Source of the DNA: Alphaproteobacteria bacterium
GTDB taxonomy: Bacteria; Pseudomonadota; Alphaproteobacteria; Acetobacterales; Acetobacteraceae
Assembly (NCBI GenBank): GCA_026400845.1
Contig: JAPLOH010000235.1
Span: 465 to 46,731 of the forward strand
DNA length: 46,267 nucleotides
Direction of reading: 5' to 3'
The notes beneath the pieces were generated by a model that was not told the DNA's origin, searched no databases, and saw only the letters and a program-made list of their open reading frames with translations. The position numbers were made by a program, and so were the translations under genes. Shown in pieces: positions 1 to 8,624 of this stretch (its first letter is position 1; every line of letters starts with the position of its first letter).

Positions 1-5
1 AGGCA

Positions 6-1928
6 GTGATCGCGCTATATGCCGGCAGCAGCCCGGCATGGATGCACGCCGCGCTCTCCGGCCCGCTTGCCGGCCTGGCCGCCGCCGGCTTCCTGGCAGC
101 CTGCCTGCTCCTGCTGCTGCCGACCGCGCTGATGGGCGCCGCCTTGCCGCTGCTCGCCCGCGCGGTGGTGCACAACGTCGCGGACTCGGCGGGCACGATC
201 GGCCGGCTCTACGGGGTGAACACGCTCGGCGCCGCTGCCGGCGCGCTGGTGGGCGGCTGCCTGCTGGTCGGCAATTTCGGCTACGTCGCCACCGCCGCGA
301 TCGCCGGGGTCTGCAACCTTGTGGTCGCCGCGGGCGTGCTCCGACTGCGCCCTGCCGCGCCGCAAGCGATTGCCGACGCCGCGCCCCCAGGCGATGCCCG
401 ATCCGTCGCGCTGTGGTGCGCCAGGGTGGCGGTGTCCGGGTTCCTGGTCGTCGGCCTGCAGATCCTATGGTTCCGCCTGCTCGGCGCGATGATGCAGGCC
501 AGCGCCTATGGTTTCGCCATCATCCTCGCGGTTTTCCTGTTGGGCGATGCCATCGGCCTGTTCATCGGCGCCCGCATCGCCCCCCGGCTGGCGCGCCCGC
601 TGCAAGGCTTCGTGCTCGCCACCGGCGGCATGATGCTGGCCGCCGGGCTCGGCGTGCTGTTGCTGTGGGCGGGCCTCGCGGACCCCGCCGCAGCCGCCCG
701 CTTCGTCGACGGCCATGCCCCCGCGCTGCTGCCGGCGATCCCCCTGGTGCTCGCACTCGTGCTGCCCGGCAGCCTGCTCGCCGGCCTCTCCTTCCCCCTC
801 GCCCAGCGCGCGATCCAAACCGACGCGGCACGGATCGGCCACCGCGTCGGCCTGGTGCAGCTTGCGAATATTCTCGGCAATGCCGCCGGCAGTCTGGTCA
901 CCGGGCTGCTCCTGCTCGACCTGCTCGGCACCGCCGGCACGCTGCGCCTGCTGCTGGTGGCCGGCGCGCTGTTCATGGCTGCGCACGGCATCATGGCGCG
1001 CGGCCTGCCGCTGCTCGCCGCCCTCGCCGCCGCCGCCGCCGCGCTCCCCGCCAACCCCGATTTATGGGCGCGGATCTACGCTGCCCCACCCGGCTCCATC
1101 GTCGCCGAAGATCGCTCGGGTGCCGTCACCATCCGCCGCGAAGCCTCCGGGTCGCATTCCTTCTTCATCCACGGATTTGCCGAAAGCAGCGTGCCGTACC
1201 TTCCGGTGCACGCCTTCCTCGGTAGTCTCGGCGTGCTGATCCACCCGGCACCAGTGGAGGTGCTGGTGATCGGCGTCGCCGGCGGCGGCACACCCTATGC
1301 CGCCGGCATGCACAAGGCGACGCGGCGGATCGACGCGATCGACATCGTCGGCGCCACCTTCGACGCGCTCGATGCCTTCGCCGCGCGCGGCAATGCCGCC
1401 ACCACTTCCCTGCTCGCCGACCCGCGCTACCGCTTCCTGCGCGCCGACGGGCGGCACATGCTGTTCGCCGGTGGTGCCGCCTATGATGTCATCGAGGCCG
1501 ACGCGATGATGCCCACCACCGCCTTCAGCGGCGCGCTCTACTCGGTCGAGTTCTTCCGCCTCGCCGCAGGCGCCCTCAAGCCCGGCGGCGTCTTCGTGCA
1601 ATGGGCGCCGACGCCCAGGGTGCGCGACAGTTTCGTGCGTGCCTTCCCCCATGTCGTCGAGGTGCATCCCGCCGGGCTGATGCGGCCGGACCGCTTCGTG
1701 ATGCTCGGTGCCATGGCGCCCATCGCCATCACCCCGGCCGCCCTCGCCGCCGCGTATCGCGCCCCCGCCGTGGCCGCACGGTTCAGGGCTGCCGACGTGG
1801 ATCCCGAACGCCTCGCCCGCGCCGCCGAAGCAGGCCGCCTCGTGGTCTGGAGCCCGCAGACCCCGCGCCCCGCCACCGCGGTCAACGAAGATCTTTTTCC
1901 GCGAGACGAGTTCACCGTGGGGGATTGA
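6..1928 (+). CDS. Fused membrane / spermidine-synthase-like protein (5' end probably outside window)
   Basis: The N-terminal ~350 residues are a run of Ala/Leu/Gly-rich transmembrane helices. The C-terminal ~250 residues are a spermidine-synthase-type Rossmann domain. Near residue 417 lies VLVIGVAGGGTPYAAG, the SAM/dcSAM-binding loop; an acidic segment IDAIDIV follows, and AYDVIEADAM near residue 492 sits where the catalytic Asp region is expected. This is the architecture of the fused MFS/spermidine synthase family, whose substrates are mostly unknown. A GTG at position 6 is the first possible start, but the frame is open to the window edge, so more N-terminal helices probably lie upstream. 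Domain assignment is fairly sure; polyamine synthesis itself is not shown. Confidence 0.75.
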   Translation: MIALYAGSSPAWMHAALSGPLAGLAAAGFLAACLLLLLPTALMGAALPLLARAVVHNVADSAGTIGRLYGVNTLGAAAGALVGGCLLVGNFGYVATAAIAGVCNLVVAAGVLRLRPAAPQAIADAAPPGDARSVALWCARVAVSGFLVVGLQILWFRLLGAMMQASAYGFAIILAVFLLGDAIGLFIGARIAPRLARPLQGFVLATGGMMLAAGLGVLLLWAGLADPAAAARFVDGHAPALLPAIPLVLALVLPGSLLAGLSFPLAQRAIQTDAARIGHRVGLVQLANILGNAAGSLVTGLLLLDLLGTAGTLRLLLVAGALFMAAHGIMARGLPLLAALAAAAAALPANPDLWARIYAAPPGSIVAEDRSGAVTIRREASGSHSFFIHGFAESSVPYLPVHAFLGSLGVLIHPAPVEVLVIGVAGGGTPYAAGMHKATRRIDAIDIVGATFDALDAFAARGNAATTSLLADPRYRFLRADGRHMLFAGGAAYDVIEADAMMPTTAFSGALYSVEFFRLAAGALKPGGVFVQWAPTPRVRDSFVRAFPHVVEVHPAGLMRPDRFVMLGAMAPIAITPAALAAAYRAPAVAARFRAADVDPERLARAAEAGRLVVWSPQTPRPATAVNEDLFPRDEFTVGD

Positions 1929-2082
1929 GGCGGGCAAGACGTGGAGTGCGCGGTGCGGCGGGCAAGTGGCACGACAAGTAACGGTACTGCCAGATCCGGA
2001 GAGAGAATTGACGGCAAGACCCAGTCTTTGCAATCTTGCTGAAACAAGCGGTGCAAAACCGCGCGCCCAGGGAGACAGCGTC

Positions 2083-3762
2083 ATGACGATCCCGCCCCTC
2101 AGCTACCACCACGGCATCTCGCCCACGCCCCTGCTCAACGCCACGCTTGGTGCCTGCCTCGATCGCGCCGCGGAGACCTGGCCCGATCGGGAGGCGGTGG
2201 TGGTGCGGGATCAGGCGGTCCGCCTCACCTTCGCGGCCCTGCATACGGAGGTGGAGCGCGTGGCCGCCGGGCTCATCGCGCTCGGCCTGGTCCCGGGCGA
2301 GCGGGTTGGCCTGTGGTCGCCCAACCGGGTGGAATGGGTGATTTGCCAGTATGCCACCGCCAAGGCCGGGCTGATCCTGGTCAACCTCAATCCGGGCTAC
2401 CGGGAGAGCGAACTGGAATTCGCGCTCAATAAGGTGCAATGCGCCGCCATCATCTGTGCCGACCGCTTCCGGACGACGGACTACATCGGCATCCTGCGCA
2501 GTCTCGCACCCGAACTGGCCGAGTGCGCCCCGGGGGCCCTCACTGCCGCACGCCTGCCGCATCTGCGCCTTGCCATCCATTTCGCGGCCACCGAGGAGCC
2601 GGGCTTCCTCACCCTCGATGCGGTCCGCGCGATGGATGGCCCGGCCCATCGCGGCCGACTTGCCGAGCTCGCCATGTTGTTGGAGCCGGACGATCCGATC
2701 AACATCCAGTTCACCTCGGGCACCACCGGTTCGCCCAAGGCGGCGGCGTTGTCGCATTTTGGTCTGGTCAACAACGCCTTGTTTTTCGCCGAAAGCGCCG
2801 GGATCGCCGGCGGCGAGCGCTTCTGCAATCCGCTGCCGCTCTACCACGTCGGCGGCATGGTGCTCGGCAGCATCGCGGGGCTGCTCAAGGGCCTCACCGC
2901 CATCTGGCTGGGCGAGGCGTTCGAGCCCGGGGCAGCGTTGCTGGCGGTGGCCGAGGAGCGCTGCGAATTGCTGCTCGGCGTGCCCACCATGTATGTCGCC
3001 ATGCTGAACCACCCCGACTTCGCCTCCTTCGACCTCGCGCCCCTGCGCATCGGCCTGATCGGCGGCTCGCCCTGCCCGGAGGAGGTGATGAAGCGGATGG
3101 AGGCGGCGATGGGGCTTGCCGGGACCGTCATCGTTTATGGGATGACCGAGTTGTCAGGCAGTTCCATGCAGACCGTGCCGGATGACACGCTGGCGCGCCG
3201 CGTCACCACCATCGGCCGGCCGCTCGGGCATATGGAAATCAAGCTGGTCGACCCGGCGGGACGAACGGTGCCGCACGGCGAGCAGGGCGAGTTGTGCTTC
3301 CGCGGCTTCATGGTGATGCGGGGCTACTGGGGGGACCCGGAGAAGACCGCCGAAACCATCGACGCCGCCCGCTGGCTGCATTCCGGCGATCTCGGGCGAA
3401 TGGACGCGGAGGGCTACGTCACCATCACCGGGCGCAGCAAGGACATGGTGATCCGGGGCGGCGAGAACATCTATCCGCGCGAGGTCGAGGAATTCCTGTT
3501 CAGCCATCCCGTGGTGGCCGATGTGCAGGTGTTCGGCGTGCCGGACCCGCACTGGGGCGAGGAGCTGTGCGCCTGGGTGCGCCTGCGGCCGGGCAGCAGC
3601 GCCAGCGAAGAGGAGATCCGCGCCTTCTGCCGTGGCCGCATCACCCATTTCAAAATCCCCCGCCATATCCGCTTCGTCGATGCCTTCCCGATGACGGTGA
3701 CCGGCAAGGTACAGAAATTCATCATGCGCGAGGCGATGGTGGTGGAACTGGCGCAGGGGTAG
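2083..3762 (+). CDS. AMP-dependent acyl-CoA synthetase (class I adenylate-forming)
   Basis: A 559-residue fatty-acyl/aryl-CoA ligase of the ANL superfamily. It activates a carboxylate with ATP and transfers it to CoA in the cytoplasm. The P-loop FTSGTTGSPK is at about residue 210, the motif YGMTELSG at about 352, the hinge and adenine-pocket region RGGENIYPREVEEF at about 458, and the C-terminal catalytic lysine motif GKVQKF at about 541. The frame is open for another 125 codons upstream. I chose the ATG at 2083 because GGGAGA precedes it by a normal spacing and family homology begins right after it. It sits alone on this strand, after a 154-bp gap. The substrate cannot be told; the neighbours suggest a catabolic carboxylate. 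Confidence 0.88.
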   Translation: MTIPPLSYHHGISPTPLLNATLGACLDRAAETWPDREAVVVRDQAVRLTFAALHTEVERVAAGLIALGLVPGERVGLWSPNRVEWVICQYATAKAGLILVNLNPGYRESELEFALNKVQCAAIICADRFRTTDYIGILRSLAPELAECAPGALTAARLPHLRLAIHFAATEEPGFLTLDAVRAMDGPAHRGRLAELAMLLEPDDPINIQFTSGTTGSPKAAALSHFGLVNNALFFAESAGIAGGERFCNPLPLYHVGGMVLGSIAGLLKGLTAIWLGEAFEPGAALLAVAEERCELLLGVPTMYVAMLNHPDFASFDLAPLRIGLIGGSPCPEEVMKRMEAAMGLAGTVIVYGMTELSGSSMQTVPDDTLARRVTTIGRPLGHMEIKLVDPAGRTVPHGEQGELCFRGFMVMRGYWGDPEKTAETIDAARWLHSGDLGRMDAEGYVTITGRSKDMVIRGGENIYPREVEEFLFSHPVVADVQVFGVPDPHWGEELCAWVRLRPGSSASEEEIRAFCRGRITHFKIPRHIRFVDAFPMTVTGKVQKFIMREAMVVELAQG

Positions 3763-3950
3763 GGCACGCTGGGCGGGAGTTTGAAAATCGTCGTTAGTAT
3801 ACGCCGTCCGGGTGAGAACTTTAACGGCAACAGTGCCTCGCCATGACGAACCTCTCGCGGAGCTATAATAGGCATGGCCGCCACTGGCCCCGGGGCCGCT
3901 GTTGTGGCGCGCGAGCTCTGCGTCGTTTTAGCTATGCTATGATAACAATA

Positions 3951-4742
3951 CTACAGCCCGCGCGGCCGCAGATATGCGTTGATCGCCGCCGCCACCAACC
4001 CCGGCGTTTGCACCGCCATGAAATGCCCGCTCTCGATCGGCGCGAAACTGGCGCCGGGGATGGTGGCGGCGATCGGCTCCACCACTGCGGGGGGGCGGAG
4101 CTTGTCATGGGTGCCGGCGATGCAGTGGACCGGGCAGGTAATGGCGGCCAGGGTGTCGGTGAGTTCGGCGTTGACCAGCATGCGGTAGATCGCCGCGTAG
4201 GAATTGGGGTCGCCCCCCATCCAGCGGGCGCGGAAGCGACGGAAGACCTCGGCGTCATGGCGGACTTCCTGTGGGTAGGAATTGGCGAAGCTCTGCTCGA
4301 CGGCGGCCCGCATGCCCGCCGCCTCGGTGGCGGCGACGGTGGCCAGCACCGCCTCGCGCCGGGCGGCCGGCATGCCGGTGGCGGGCGCCATGGCGATCAC
4401 CGCCGCCGTGCGGTCGGGGTAGGTGCCGGCGAAGGTGAGCGCGATGCCGGCGCCGACCGCGCAGCCGGCCAGCGCCACCTTGCCGGTGATGCCGTTGGCA
4501 TCGAGCAGGGCGGCGATATCGCTCGCCATGGTGTGGAAGGTGACGGGGGCGCGGAGTTTTTCGGACTGGCCGGCGCCGCGTGTGTCGTAACGCAGGATGC
4601 GCCTGCCGGGCAGCAGGTCGGGCAGCACGCCATCCCAGCTTTCCAGGGTGCCGCCCATTTCGTGCACCAGCACGAGATTGGCCGGGCCGTCACCCTGTAT
4701 GTCGTAGCGCAGCGTGGTGCCGTTGATGTCGATCCAATCCAT
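3951..4742 (-). CDS. Alpha/beta hydrolase, 3-oxoadipate enol-lactonase-like, with Ala at the nucleophile position
   Basis: A 263-residue alpha/beta-hydrolase resembling PcaD-type enol-lactonases. The oxyanion motif HEMGG is at residues 27-31, the acid loop CIAGTHDKL lies in the C-terminal third, and the catalytic-histidine loop ESGHFMAV is near the end. The nucleophile elbow, normally G-x-S-x-G, reads G93-C94-A95-V96-G97, so the Ser position is Ala (codon GCG on the minus strand). The protein may therefore be non-hydrolytic, or use another chemistry, despite an otherwise good fold. Its ATG lies 3 bp past the CoA-transferase B stop, so it is the last gene of the minus-strand operon. About 190 bp of non-coding DNA separates it from the convergent ligase gene. 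Confidence 0.82.
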   Translation of the reverse strand: MDWIDINGTTLRYDIQGDGPANLVLVHEMGGTLESWDGVLPDLLPGRRILRYDTRGAGQSEKLRAPVTFHTMASDIAALLDANGITGKVALAGCAVGAGIALTFAGTYPDRTAAVIAMAPATGMPAARREAVLATVAATEAAGMRAAVEQSFANSYPQEVRHDAEVFRRFRARWMGGDPNSYAAIYRMLVNAELTDTLAAITCPVHCIAGTHDKLRPPAVVEPIAATIPGASFAPIESGHFMAVQTPGLVAAAINAYLRPRGL

Positions 4743-4745
4743 GGC

Positions 4746-5429
4746 CTAGTCCTTCTCGGCGATTTCGGGTGCCGCCAGAACGCCGCAGTCACCCGCGAAG
4801 CGGAGGGGGGCGCCGGTGCGGGCCTGCAATTCCTCGCGAGAGAGTCCGGCGATGATTTCCTTCACCAGGAAGCCCGCGGCGTCGCGGAAAATCACCGCGA
4901 GATCGGTGTAGATGCGCGTCACGCAGGAAGGCGCAGTGAGGGGGAGGGTGCAGGTGCGCAGCAGGCGGGGGGCGCCTTTGCGCGTGGTGTGGTCCATCAT
5001 CACCCACACTTCCTTGGCCGCCGCCGCGAGGTCCATCGCGCCGCCGACCAGGGGGCCTTTGTCGGGGATGCGGTTGTCCCAGTTCGCGAGATCCCCGTTC
5101 GCCGCCACCTCGAAGGCGCCGAGGACGGTGACGTCGATATGGCCGCCCCTGATCATCGCGAAGGACCAGGCGGAATCGATCACTGTGCCGCCGGGGGCGA
5201 TGGTGATTTTGCGGCTGCCGGCGTCCACCAGGTCACTATCGGCGGCATTGGCGGAGGCGAGGGGGCCGGCGCCGATGACGCCGTTCTCCGACTGGATGAC
5301 GACCTCGCGGCCCTCGCGGATATAGTCCGAGCAGTTGACGGGCATGCCGAGGCCGAGATTGACCAGCATGCCGTTCTCGAAATCCTGGCCGACGCGCCAG
5401 GCGATCTGCTGGCGGTTGAGTGGGGTCAT
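4746..5429 (-). CDS. CoA-transferase subunit B (3-oxoacid/3-oxoadipate CoA-transferase family)
   Basis: A 227-residue beta subunit of a family I CoA-transferase. The active-site glutamate motif SENG is at residues 47-50 (Glu48), within VVIQSENGVIGAG; this Glu forms the covalent CoA thioester in the family. It must pair with subunit A, encoded 9 bp upstream. Length and motif fit PcaJ/ScoB, which move CoA from succinyl-CoA to 3-oxoadipate or acetoacetate. With the lactonase-like gene downstream a 3-oxoadipate-like acid is attractive, but no thiolase or other pca gene is nearby, so the substrate is inferred only. Confidence 0.88.
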   Translation of the reverse strand: MTPLNRQQIAWRVGQDFENGMLVNLGLGMPVNCSDYIREGREVVIQSENGVIGAGPLASANAADSDLVDAGSRKITIAPGGTVIDSAWSFAMIRGGHIDVTVLGAFEVAANGDLANWDNRIPDKGPLVGGAMDLAAAAKEVWVMMDHTTRKGAPRLLRTCTLPLTAPSCVTRIYTDLAVIFRDAAGFLVKEIIAGLSREELQARTGAPLRFAGDCGVLAAPEIAEKD

Positions 5430-5438
5430 GGCGGGGCC

Positions 5439-6104
5439 TCAGGCGGTGACGACGCGGTTGACGAAAACACCGGGCAGTTCGATGCGATCCGGCGTGATGG
5501 GCTCGCTTTGGGCGACGCGCACCTCGGCGATGGTCAGCTTGGCCGCGGTAGCCATGGCCGGCCCGAAATTTTTTTGGGCATGGCGGAAGGTGAGGTTACC
5601 GAAACGGTCCGCCACATCACCCCGCACGAAGGCCACATCCGCGGTGATCGCCTCTTCCAGCACGTAGCCCCGTCCGTTGAACTGCCGGACCTCCTTCCCC
5701 GCGCCAAGATCGGTGCCGTAGCCGGCGGGTGTGTAGTAGGCGGGGATGCCGGCGCCGCCGGCGCGGATGGATTCCGCGAAGGTGCCCTGGGGCAGGCAGA
5801 CCAGCTCGATCTTGCCGTCCTTGTGGAGTTGCTCGAAGGCGGAGAGCGCGGTGCCGCGGCCACGGGCGGCCGAGCAGATGACTTTGCGGACCAGCCCGGC
5901 CTCGATCAGCGTATGGGTTTGCGACAGCGGGTGGGTGGCGGAGTTCACCACCAGGGTCAGCCCGCCGACTTTGCGGTCCCTGAGTGCCAGCACCAGGGAG
6001 TTGGCGAACCCGGCGCCGCCGAAGCCGGAGATCATCACCACGGCGCCCTCGCCGATATCCGCCACGGCCTCGGCCGCCGAGCCCACGCGCTTGTCGATCG
6101 CCAT
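5439..6104 (-). CDS. CoA-transferase subunit A
   Basis: A 221-residue alpha subunit, partner of the downstream subunit B. The glycine-rich CoA-binding loop SGFGGAGFAN is near residues 26-35, as in PcaI/ScoA. The frame extends 17 codons further upstream, but the ATG at 6104 follows GGGAGTGG at good spacing and matches the usual family N terminus, MAIDKRV. It lies about 65 bp downstream of the glucarate-dehydratase-like gene on the same strand, so the four minus-strand genes from 7436 to 3951 likely form one operon. Confidence 0.88.
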   Translation of the reverse strand: MAIDKRVGSAAEAVADIGEGAVVMISGFGGAGFANSLVLALRDRKVGGLTLVVNSATHPLSQTHTLIEAGLVRKVICSAARGRGTALSAFEQLHKDGKIELVCLPQGTFAESIRAGGAGIPAYYTPAGYGTDLGAGKEVRQFNGRGYVLEEAITADVAFVRGDVADRFGNLTFRHAQKNFGPAMATAAKLTIAEVRVAQSEPITPDRIELPGVFVNRVVTA

Positions 6105-6170
6105 CGTCCACTCCCTGTTGCCCGCGATGCTGCCCGGCGGGGCGGGTGCGGTCAATCGGAAGCCCAGGAT

Positions 6171-7436
6171 TCAGAAACGAGGCCGGGCGGGGTTGAAGCC
6201 GGGCACGTGCTTGCGCATCTCGCTGGCATCGTCCCGCCGGCGAATGCCACACGTGAGATAGTTGCGATGCAGCCGCGCCAGCGCCGTGCGGTCGAGCGTC
6301 ACCCCCAACCCCGCCCCCGCAGGTGGCGTAAGACTTCCAGCGTTGAAGCGGAGTTTGCCGCCTTGTATCACCTCGTCCTGCTGCCAGGGGTAGTGGGTGT
6401 CGGCGGCGTAGGTGAGGTTGGGCAGCGTCATGCCGACATGCGTCATCGCGGCCAGGCTGATGCCGAGATGCGAGTTGGAGTGCATGGAGATGCCGAGGCC
6501 GAACACCCGGCCCGTATGGGCAAGCTGCTGGGTGGCGCGCAGGCCGCCCCAGTAGTGGTGGTCGGTGAGTATGACCTGCACGGCGCGGCGGTCGAGCGTT
6601 TCGCGGAAATGGCCCCATTCCGTGGTCACCATGTTGGTGGCGAGCGGCATGGAGGCGTGCTTCGCCACCTCGCCCATTTCGGCCAGCGTGGAGGTGGGGT
6701 CTTCCAGATACTCCAGCAGCCCGTCGAGCAACGGCAGCACCCGCAGCGTGGTGGCGACCGACCAGCCGCCATTGGGGTCGATGCGGAGCGGATAGCCCGG
6801 GAAGGCGTCACGCAGCGCGCGCAGGGTCTCGATCTCGAACTCCGGTTCGAACACGCCGCCCTTGAGCTTGATGGAAGTGAAGCCGCTCTCCTCGACCATG
6901 CGACGGGTCTCGCCGACCATCTGGGCGTGGGTGAGCACCTCGCCCCAGTCGTCTTCGGGGTAGCCGGGGTCACCGTGGTGGCGGGCGAATTTGTAGAAGA
7001 GGTAGGCGCTGTACGGCACCGCGTCCCGCACCGCACCGCCGAGCAACGCGTGCAACGGCAGGCCGAGGATGCGGGCCTGGAGATCGAGGAAGGCGACCTC
7101 GAACGCCCCGAAGGCCACGTTGATCCGCCGCCCGCCGGAGCGCGGAAAATCGGCGCCACCCTCCGGCGTGCCGAACAAGGCGATGCTCACCCGCGCGCGC
7201 AACCCGTTGAGATCGAACGGATCGAGCCCGGCCAGCAGCGGCGCGGCGGCGGCGAGGTCGGCGAGGGTTTCGAGGTCGCCATAGCTTTCGCCGAGCCCGG
7301 TGAAGCCGTTCTCCGCGCGCACCTCGATGACGCTGCGCAGCGCCCAGGGCTCGTGCACCCCCCCGACGTTCAGCAGCGGCGGGTCGCGGAATGCCACCGG
7401 CGTCACCACCGTCTCGCCAACGCGCGTCATTGTCAT
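6171..7436 (-). CDS. Enolase-superfamily enzyme, glucarate dehydratase-like
   Basis: A 421-residue acid-sugar dehydratase of the glucarate dehydratase branch. These enzymes abstract the proton next to the carboxylate and eliminate water, using Mg2+. The base motif KLK lies in SIKLKGGVFEPEF. Metal ligands appear as RIDPNGGW (Asp), LEDPTS (Glu) and ATNMVTTEW, followed by VILTDHHYWGG and the His-bearing GISMHSNSHLG. The N-terminal TPVAFRDPPLLN and GVHEPWALRS are typical of the family. I chose ATG 7436 (RBS GGGGGAAGG) over the longer frame, whose N terminus looks non-coding. It is first in an operon with a CoA-transferase and a hydrolase, and divergent from a lactonase gene 70 bp away. The exact sugar acid is unknown. 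Confidence 0.85.
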   Translation of the reverse strand: MTMTRVGETVVTPVAFRDPPLLNVGGVHEPWALRSVIEVRAENGFTGLGESYGDLETLADLAAAAPLLAGLDPFDLNGLRARVSIALFGTPEGGADFPRSGGRRINVAFGAFEVAFLDLQARILGLPLHALLGGAVRDAVPYSAYLFYKFARHHGDPGYPEDDWGEVLTHAQMVGETRRMVEESGFTSIKLKGGVFEPEFEIETLRALRDAFPGYPLRIDPNGGWSVATTLRVLPLLDGLLEYLEDPTSTLAEMGEVAKHASMPLATNMVTTEWGHFRETLDRRAVQVILTDHHYWGGLRATQQLAHTGRVFGLGISMHSNSHLGISLAAMTHVGMTLPNLTYAADTHYPWQQDEVIQGGKLRFNAGSLTPPAGAGLGVTLDRTALARLHRNYLTCGIRRRDDASEMRKHVPGFNPARPRF

Positions 7437-7506
7437 CGCCTTCCCCCCGTACGGTCCTGGCGGCATACTCCCGCAAGACGGCCGCTCCGGCCACGGGGAA
7501 ACGCGC

Positions 7507-8535
7507 ATGCCGCATGATATCGTCTACGTCTCCTGTGCCGACCTCTGCGAAATCGCCATCCTCGCCTTCGATCGCCAGACCGGGGCGCTGCACGAGACCG
7601 GCCGCGTGAAGGTGCCGGGCGGGGTGGGCTCGCCGGGCAGCCTGCCGCTGGCGTTGTCGCCCGACCATCGCTTCCTCTACGCCGGGCTGCGCGAGCCGCC
7701 ATACCCGGTGACGAGCTTCGCCATCGACCCGGCGACCGGCGGGCTCACCGCGCTGGGCGGCGGGCATCTGGTCGACAGCATGTGCTACCTCGCGGTCGAC
7801 GCCACCGGCCGCGCGCTGCTCAGCGCCTCCTACGGCGGGGCGAAAATCGCGGTGAACCCGATCGGGCGCGGCGGCGTGGCCGGCGATCCGTCGCAGGTGA
7901 TCGCCACGCCCCCCAAGGCGCATTGCGCGGTGATCGACCCCGCCAACCGCTTCCTCTACGCCGCCAGCCTCGGCGGCGATGCCATCCTGTGCCAGGCGTT
8001 CGACGCCGCGACCGCCCGCCTCGCCCCCGTCGCGCACATCGCCGCGCGCACCCGCCCCGGCGCCGGGCCACGCCATCTCGCCTTCGCACCGGGCGGGCGA
8101 ACACTCTACGCAATCAACGAGCTCGACGGCTCGATCGTGGTCTTCGCGCGCGATCTCGCCAGCGGAGCGCTCGCGGAACGCCAGACCATCTCGCTGCTGC
8201 CCGACGGCGTCACCGCCGCCGCCGCCGCGGACATCCACGTCACGCCGGACGGGCGCTACCTCTACGCCAGCGAACGCCTCAGCCACACGCTGGTCGGCTT
8301 CGCGATCGACCCCGCGGACGGCACGCTCACCCTGCGCTGCCGGGTGGCCAGCGAGGCGACCCCGCGCGGCTTCCGCATCGCGCCGGGAGGGCGGTTCCTG
8401 CTCTGCGCCGGGCTGACCTCCGGCCGGCTCGGCGTCTATGCGATCGCGGCCGATGGCGTGCTGACCCGCCAGGCGTCGCACGCGGTCGGCATGGGGGCGA
8501 ACTGGGTGGAGATCATCGCGCAAAAAACCGCTTGA
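7507..8535 (+). CDS. Beta-propeller lactonase family protein
   Basis: A 342-residue seven-bladed beta-propeller of the 6-phosphogluconolactonase/carboxy-cis,cis-muconate cyclase type. Blade repeats are visible as recurring R-x-L-Y-A units: RFLYAGLREP, RFLYAASLGG, RTLYAINELDG, RYLYASERLSH and RFLLCAGLTSG. No signal peptide is seen, so it is probably cytoplasmic. The start at 7507 follows GGGGAAACGCGC, and MPHDIVYVSC begins blade one. It is divergent from the glucarate-dehydratase-like gene across a 70-bp gap that must hold both promoters, which suggests joint control. A sugar-lactone hydrolase feeding the acid-sugar dehydratase would be logical, but that is inference. Confidence 0.82.
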   Translation: MPHDIVYVSCADLCEIAILAFDRQTGALHETGRVKVPGGVGSPGSLPLALSPDHRFLYAGLREPPYPVTSFAIDPATGGLTALGGGHLVDSMCYLAVDATGRALLSASYGGAKIAVNPIGRGGVAGDPSQVIATPPKAHCAVIDPANRFLYAASLGGDAILCQAFDAATARLAPVAHIAARTRPGAGPRHLAFAPGGRTLYAINELDGSIVVFARDLASGALAERQTISLLPDGVTAAAAADIHVTPDGRYLYASERLSHTLVGFAIDPADGTLTLRCRVASEATPRGFRIAPGGRFLLCAGLTSGRLGVYAIAADGVLTRQASHAVGMGANWVEIIAQKTA

Positions 8536-8624
8536 CCGAGTCGCTGTCCCCCTTCTTTTTCCAGCGGGTTATGGGGTAGAGTTCGTGTGCGACGTCAAGT
8601 TGGGGCGTCGATGGGGGAGCGGTG

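Noticed and set aside
3843-7517. 1224-codon plus-strand open frame
   Set aside because: It is an antisense shadow of four well-recognised minus-strand enzymes; its composition (Gly/Ala/Asp/His-rich, low complexity) follows from GC-rich codon bias and shows no domain.
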